Shown here: in pieces, positions 62,349 through 64,000 of the stretch
Layout: the number at the start of each line of letters is the position of its first letter
How positions within the stretch are numbered: position 1 is the first letter of the stretch
From: Natronospirales bacterium
GTDB lineage: Bacteria; Pseudomonadota; Gammaproteobacteria; Natronospirales; REEB76
Assembly (NCBI GenBank): GCA_021792635.1
Contig: JAJYUH010000005.1
Location: 77,998 to 141,997, forward strand
DNA: 64,000 nt
Reading direction: 5' to 3'
Program-made: the position numbers and the translations under genes
Notes under the pieces: generated by a model
Told to the model about the DNA's origin: nothing
Databases searched by the model: none
The model's input: only the letters and a program-made list of their open reading frames with translations

Positions 62349-63359
62349 TCAAGAACCGCGCTCCAGAGTGAAGTCGGTAACCTTCTTGAGGGCTGCCTTG
62401 TACACCGAGTCCGGCAGCGTCTGCAGGGCCGTCAGTGCGCGCTCCCGTTCCCGTTGCGCACAGGCATAGGTGTAATCGAGGGCACCCGTGGCCCGGGTAA
62501 TGCGCAGGATATCCTCGATATACTCGCGGCCGCCGTTCTCGATAGCAGTGCGGATAAGCCGTCGTTCTTCCGGTGTGCCCCGCTGCATGGCGTGGATCAG
62601 CGGCAGTGTCGGTTTGCCCTCGGCAAGGTCGTCACCGATATTCTTGCCAAGTTCCACGCTGGAGGCGCGATAGTCCAGCAGGTCGTCCACCAGTTGAAAG
62701 GCTATACCGAGGTGCAATCCGTACATGGCAAGCGCGGTTTCCTCGGCCTGGGGCCGTTCCGTAATCACCGCACCGAGACGTGCGCCGGCTTCGAACAGGG
62801 TCGCGGTCTTGCGGCGGATGACTTCCAGGTAACGCGCTTCGGTAGTGTCGGGGTCGTGGCAATTCAGGAGCTGCAATACCTCGCCCTCGGCGATGAGATT
62901 GGTGGCATCGGCCATGATCTGCATGACACGCATGCTGTTCACCGCCACCATCATCTGGAAGGCGCGCGAGTAGAGATAATCGCCCACCAGCACACTCGCC
63001 TCATTGCCCCAGACGGCATTGGCGGTTTCGCGGCCGCGGCGCAGACCGGAGGCGTCTACCACGTCGTCGTGCAGAAGCGTCGCCGTGTGGATGAATTCGA
63101 TGACGGCGGCGAGATTGATGTGACGGTTATCGCGGATGCTGCAAGCGCGCGCCGCCAGCAGTACCAGCATGGGTCGCAGGCGCTTGCCACCGCTATTGAT
63201 GATGTACCCTCCCAATTGATTGATGAGGGCCACATCCGAACGCAGTTCATCGCGGATCAGCCGATCGGTGGCGCGGAAATCATCGGCAATCAGGTTGCGC
63301 AGGGCGCCCAGGTCCGGCACGGCCATGGCGGGCTGGGGGAATGTGGAGGCTTGAACCAT
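62349..63359 (-). CDS. ispB: Octaprenyl diphosphate synthase (trans-polyprenyl synthetase)
   Basis: The enzyme makes the C40-type isoprenoid side chain of ubiquinone. The 336 residues (324 if the Met at 63323 is used) show GGKRLRPML, the first Asp-rich motif LHDDVVD and the second, LVDDLLDY. It is divergent from rplU, the conserved gammaproteobacterial arrangement. Downstream (62223-62348) lies a hairpin AGGCTGC/GCAGCCT with no T-run. Confidence 0.95.
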   Translation of the reverse strand: MVQASTFPQPAMAVPDLGALRNLIADDFRATDRLIRDELRSDVALINQLGGYIINSGGKRLRPMLVLLAARACSIRDNRHINLAAVIEFIHTATLLHDDVVDASGLRRGRETANAVWGNEASVLVGDYLYSRAFQMMVAVNSMRVMQIMADATNLIAEGEVLQLLNCHDPDTTEARYLEVIRRKTATLFEAGARLGAVITERPQAEETALAMYGLHLGIAFQLVDDLLDYRASSVELGKNIGDDLAEGKPTLPLIHAMQRGTPEERRLIRTAIENGGREYIEDILRITRATGALDYTYACAQRERERALTALQTLPDSVYKAALKKVTDFTLERGS

Positions 63360-63475
63360 GGGTGTGCCGGGGCTGCGGTCTTGAGGTGGCCGCGGGAAAG
63401 GCGATGCTAGGGGCGACCCATGGGGGTGTCAAGGCACAGCCGGCAAGGCTTTTTGTTGTCGCCCATCCGATGGGT

Positions 63476-63504
63476 TTGACCCGCGGGCTCTCAAGCCTTA
63501 GAAT
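63476..63504 (+). promoter_or_regulatory. Sigma-70 promoter of rplU-rpmA
   Basis: TTGACC (63476-63481) and TAGAAT (63499-63504) are separated by 17 bases, close to consensus. Transcription would begin near 63511, giving a leader of about 37 bases before the rplU ATG. Confidence 0.75.
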
Positions 63505-63547
63505 TCGCGCCCTTTGGCGGTATTCCCGAAGATTTCCGGAGATTCCC

Positions 63548-63865
63548 ATGTACGCCGTGATTGAAACCGGTGGCAAGCAGTACCGGGTAAGTGAAGGCGA
63601 CGTCATCCGTGTCGAGAAACTCGCCGCGGAGGCGGGCACCGCGGTTGAATTTGACCGCGTACTGCTGCTGGGCAGCGACGGCAGCGCGCCGCTGATGGGT
63701 ACGCCCTTTGTGCAAGGTGGCAAGGTCACGGGCACCGTCAAGGCGCTGGGACGCCACGACAAGATTTTCATTTTCAAGCTGCGTCGGCGCAAGAATTACC
63801 GTCGTCGCGCAGGTCACAGGCAGGCCTACACCGAAGTGCAGATCACCGGCATCCAGTCCGGTTGA
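63548..63865 (+). CDS. rplU: 50S ribosomal protein L21
   Basis: The 105-residue protein starts MYAVIETGGKQYRV and contains the KLRRRKNYRRRAGHRQ basic tract and YTEVQITGI end of bacterial L21. It binds 23S rRNA in the large subunit. GGAG precedes the ATG at 63548. The reading frame is open upstream but has no family similarity. Confidence 0.98.
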   Translation: MYAVIETGGKQYRVSEGDVIRVEKLAAEAGTAVEFDRVLLLGSDGSAPLMGTPFVQGGKVTGTVKALGRHDKIFIFKLRRRKNYRRRAGHRQAYTEVQITGIQSG

Positions 63866-63885
63866 GGTTTTTGAGGTAAGCAAAT

Positions 63886-64000
63886 ATGGCACATAAAAAA
63901 GCAGGCGGCAGCACCCGCAACGGCCGCGATTCCGAATCGAAACGCCTGGGCGTCAAGCTGTACGGCGGGGAAGCGGCGGTGGCCGGCAATATTCTCATTC
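63886..64000 (+). CDS. rpmA: 50S ribosomal protein L27 (partial, cut by window end)
   Basis: The first 38 codons read [20 protein letters not shown] then [18 protein letters not shown], the start of L27, whose N-terminal tail reaches the peptidyl-transferase centre. GAGGTAAG lies upstream. It follows rplU by 20 bases, as usual, and continues beyond the window. Confidence 0.97.
   Translation, partial: MAHKKAGGSTRNGRDSESKRLGVKLYGGEAAVAGNILI

Overview
The window looks like about 64 kb of a gammaproteobacterial chromosome. It carries sucD, nadE, bamD, rluD, pgeF and the ispB / rplU-rpmA junction, all in arrangements usual for that class. Backbone genes are GC-rich with tight overlapping operons. 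I cannot assign a genus from sequence reading alone. A copper nitrite reductase with an FNR/Dnr-type box upstream suggests a capacity for denitrification at low oxygen.

Layout: 0-5.4 kb is housekeeping (sucD, nadE, bamD divergent from rluD-pgeF). 5.4-8.7 kb is an accessory stretch with a palindrome-rich intergenic region, a GNAT acetyltransferase remnant, a secreted phosphoesterase, a TonB-like lipoprotein and a DODA-type dioxygenase. 8.7-13.8 kb is an EmrAB-TolC multidrug efflux locus with its TetR regulator, a palindromic operator candidate between the divergent units, and a second outer-membrane efflux gene cut short beside an ISL3 element.

13.9-27 kb is a mosaic island. Its first part (15.7-18.9 kb) is strikingly AT-rich (about 40% GC in lines I counted, against more than 60% in the backbone). 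It encodes a periplasmic thioredoxin-like protein, a 52-residue secreted peptide with 10 cysteines in its last 25 residues (16258-16416), and two FtsX/MacB-type ABC permeases without an ATPase. A terminator lies between the peptide and the permeases. I regard this as the best candidate for an undescribed system. The second part (19-27 kb) is an archaeology of nested IS256 and IS21-type elements beside a minus-strand array of three RHS C-terminal cassettes. The cassettes share almost the same core, end in three unrelated tips, and are each followed by small genes placed where immunity genes sit.

27-43 kb returns to backbone: a YccA-like membrane protein, an AddB-like nuclease with an AddA-like helicase-nuclease, a 5'-nucleotidase, a VIT-family transporter, a BNR-repeat lipoprotein, and M13 and M61 metallopeptidases. 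43.3-53.9 kb is a compact seven-gene carbon operon: a fusion of glucose-6-phosphate isomerase with a ROK-type glucokinase-like domain, then 6-phosphogluconate dehydrogenase, glucose-6-phosphate dehydrogenase, a GH15 glucoamylase, 6-phosphogluconolactonase, a glycogen-synthase-like glycosyltransferase and a GH57 amylase. Together they could break alpha-glucan to glucose, phosphorylate it and feed the oxidative pentose phosphate pathway.

53.9-62.2 kb holds nirK, a tRNA-Pro(CGG), a membrane sensor kinase with its small response regulator, and a REC-PAS-GGDEF-EAL protein. The window ends in ispB, rplU and the start of rpmA.
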